Shown here: positions 63,004 through 64,000 of the stretch, piece by piece
How positions within the stretch are numbered: position 1 is the first letter of the stretch
Layout of the letters: the number at the start of each line of letters is the position of its first letter
Translations under genes and position numbers: made by a program
The notes under the pieces: model-generated
What the model was told of the DNA's origin: nothing
The model's database searches: none
What the model saw: the letters and a program-made list of their open reading frames with translations, nothing else
Source: Herbidospora daliensis
GTDB lineage: Bacteria; Actinomycetota; Actinomycetes; Streptosporangiales; Streptosporangiaceae
Assembly: GCF_001570585.1 (NCBI RefSeq)
Contig: NZ_BBXF01000001.1
Location: forward strand, 1,472,889-1,536,888
Direction of reading: 5' to 3'
Length of the DNA: 64,000 nucleotides

Positions 63004-63838
63004 AAAGGCCCGGCCACTGCGGCCGAGCGCGATAAAAAGCCAGACCACAACCGGCCAGGCCTAACTACATGCCCGCGCAACCACCCGGGCGAGCCCCGAA
63101 CACCAGCCCGAAAACAACGAAAGCCCGGCCATGCCAGCCGGGCTCATCCCACAACACTCGCAACGGCGAAGGCCGGCCGCAAAGCTGGGCAAACAACGCT
63201 CACGCGGAAGCGCCACCACCGGCGCAGGCTCGCGGGACAGCCCGGAAAACGTAAGTCCGGCCACAGTAGCCGACCGCCCCCGCGGAACCATCACCAGCAC
63301 GGTCCCGAGAACGCCACCCGGGGAACGGCGAAAGCCCGGCCGCAGTAGCCAGGCTGAATCCACACCAGTGAAATAGCGAAAGCCCGACCGCATGGCCGGG
63401 CCAAGAACACCACCGCGTGGAACCCTGCGCTACACCCGCGCAAGCCCGCGAACACGATCCAGGAACGACAAAAGCCCGACCGCAGACCACCCGCGGTGAA
63501 TACCCTCCTGCGGAACCCGACGCCCTCGCCCACGCAGGCCCGCAGAACAGCTCGAAGCAACGAAGACCGGCCGCAGTAGCCGGGCTCATTCCACTACCCC
63601 GAAATGAAAGAAGGCCCGGCCGTAGTAGCCGGGCTGAATCCACACCAGTGAAATTAGCGAAAGCCTGACCGCAGGGCCGGGCCAAGGACACCACCGCGTG
63701 GACCCCGCGCTACCACCGCGCAGGACCGCAAACACTACCTGTGAAATGGCGAAAGCCCGGCCGCACCCGGCCGGGGCTTATCCACCTGCGGAAACGACGG
63801 AAGCCCGGCCAATACTGGTCGGGCTCAATAAACAACTG
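63004..63838 (-). repeat. Array of ~13 diverged terminator-like hairpin repeats downstream of rrn
   Basis: No gene is supported in 62957-63847. The stretch is made of hairpin units of the type CGAAAGCCCGGCCnnnnnGGCCGGGCT at roughly 63004, 63034, 63119, 63167, 63252, 63329, 63377, 63469, 63561, 63608, 63658, 63750 and 63799, spaced 30-92 bases. On the minus strand each reads as AGCCCGGC..GGCCGGGCTTTCG, a terminator stem ending in T-rich sequence. Longer segments are duplicated too: about 80 bases at 63352-63435 and 63632-63712 are nearly identical (GGCTGAATCCACACCAGTGAAA...). Confidence 0.8.
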
Positions 63839-63847
63839 TGAAACGTC

Positions 63848-63878
63848 GAAGGCCCCAACCTAGTCGGTTGGGGCCTTC
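63848..63878 (-). terminator. Primary rRNA operon terminator
   Basis: GAAGGCCCCAACC/GGTTGGGGCCTTC, a near-perfect 13-base stem with a short loop (TAGTC), 12 bases beyond the 3' end of 5S rRNA in the minus direction. It is the strongest and least diverged hairpin of the region. Confidence 0.85.
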
Positions 63879-63890
63879 GGTATAAAGATT

Positions 63891-64000
63891 GTCCGGCGGT
63901 GTCCTACTCTCCCACACCGTCCCCGGTGCAGTACCATCGGCGCTGGAGGGCTTAACTTCCGGGTTCGGAATGTAACCGGGTGTTTCCCCTCCGCCATAAC
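63891..64000 (-). rRNA. rrf: 5S rRNA (5' end beyond window)
   Basis: Minus-strand sequence matches actinomycete 5S: CACCCGGTTACATTCCGAAC, CCCGGAAGTTAAGCCCTCCAGCG, GATGGTACTGCA, GGGAGAGTAGGACACCGCC at the 3' end. Roughly the first 5-10 bases, plus the 23S and 16S genes expected upstream, lie beyond the window. Confidence 0.97.

Noticed and set aside
63004..63838. CRISPR array
   Set aside because: The units are palindromic, diverged and spaced irregularly (30-92 bases); there are no identical direct repeats with unique spacers and no cas genes. They are better read as terminator-like hairpins.

Overview
The window is high-GC actinomycete chromosome. The compact operons with ATGA/GTGA overlaps, the frequent GTG starts, and the conserved runs mreB-mreC-mreD-mrdA-rodA, rne-rplU-rpmA-obgE-proB-proA, nadD-rsfS and folC-DUF4233-ndk all fit a filamentous actinobacterium. 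The number of ECF sigma factors, XRE and two-component regulators suggests a Streptosporangiales-like organism, but that placement is inference; no marker in the window fixes the genus. The right edge enters an rRNA operon: the 5S gene lies on the minus strand and is cut by the edge.

Layout. 0-2.8 kb: a membrane protein, convergent with a SigE-type sigma factor and its coupled membrane partner. 2.9-9.1 kb: a four-gene minus-strand operon encoding a KASIII-like acyltransferase, a free ACP, a second KASIII-like acyltransferase and an iterative type I PKS (KS-AT-DH/TH-ACP, no KR). This is the gene set expected for making and transferring an orsellinic-acid-type aryl group, but no acceptor or tailoring genes are nearby. 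9.3-11.4 kb: a secreted esterase with a CBM2 domain and a tiny secreted peptide. 11.5-15.05 kb: two antibiotic-resistance-type ABC-F ATPases behind a promoter, a 9-codon leader ORF and a hairpin, which together look like a translation-sensing attenuator. 15.1-17.7 kb: an eroded, lower-GC strip beside tRNA-Ala(GGC), with a metallopeptidase-like protein that has lost HExxH, a truncated lipoprotein, repeats and a tRNA-minihelix-like element.

17.7-22.6 kb: an SPFH protein whose 3' end is tandemly repeated, a DUF1992 gene, a double-MarR regulator divergent from a leaderless hemerythrin gene, and an ECF41-type sigma factor. ECF41-like promoters (TGTCACA-N16/17-CGTC) stand before both the sigma gene and the next FAD oxidoreductase. 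22.6-32.6 kb is almost all on the minus strand: AlaX-like editing protein, CynX-type transporter, SRPBCC protein, a membrane-protein pair, a two-component system, a YbdK-like ligase and a heterodimeric ABC exporter. 32.6-43.6 kb: rsfS/nadD, an M48 peptidase, a Ser/Thr kinase with a long repeat linker, DoxX with a newly noted small ORF, an atypical NarL regulator, proA-proB-obgE-rpmA-rplU. 43.6-62.9 kb: RNase E/G, the paired tRNA/radical-SAM genes, an XRE-APH pair, the cell-elongation cluster, ndk, an MFS protein, DUF4233, folC and a divergent FolC-like paralogue. 62.96-63.9 kb: a remarkable array of about 13 terminator-like hairpins between this paralogue and the 5S rRNA gene.

Functionally most of the right half is housekeeping (proline, ribosome, tRNA, wall elongation, folate). 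The accessory interest is in the PKS/acyltransferase cassette, the ABC-F leader, the ECF41 circuit, the eroded tRNA-proximal strip and the rrn-distal hairpin array.
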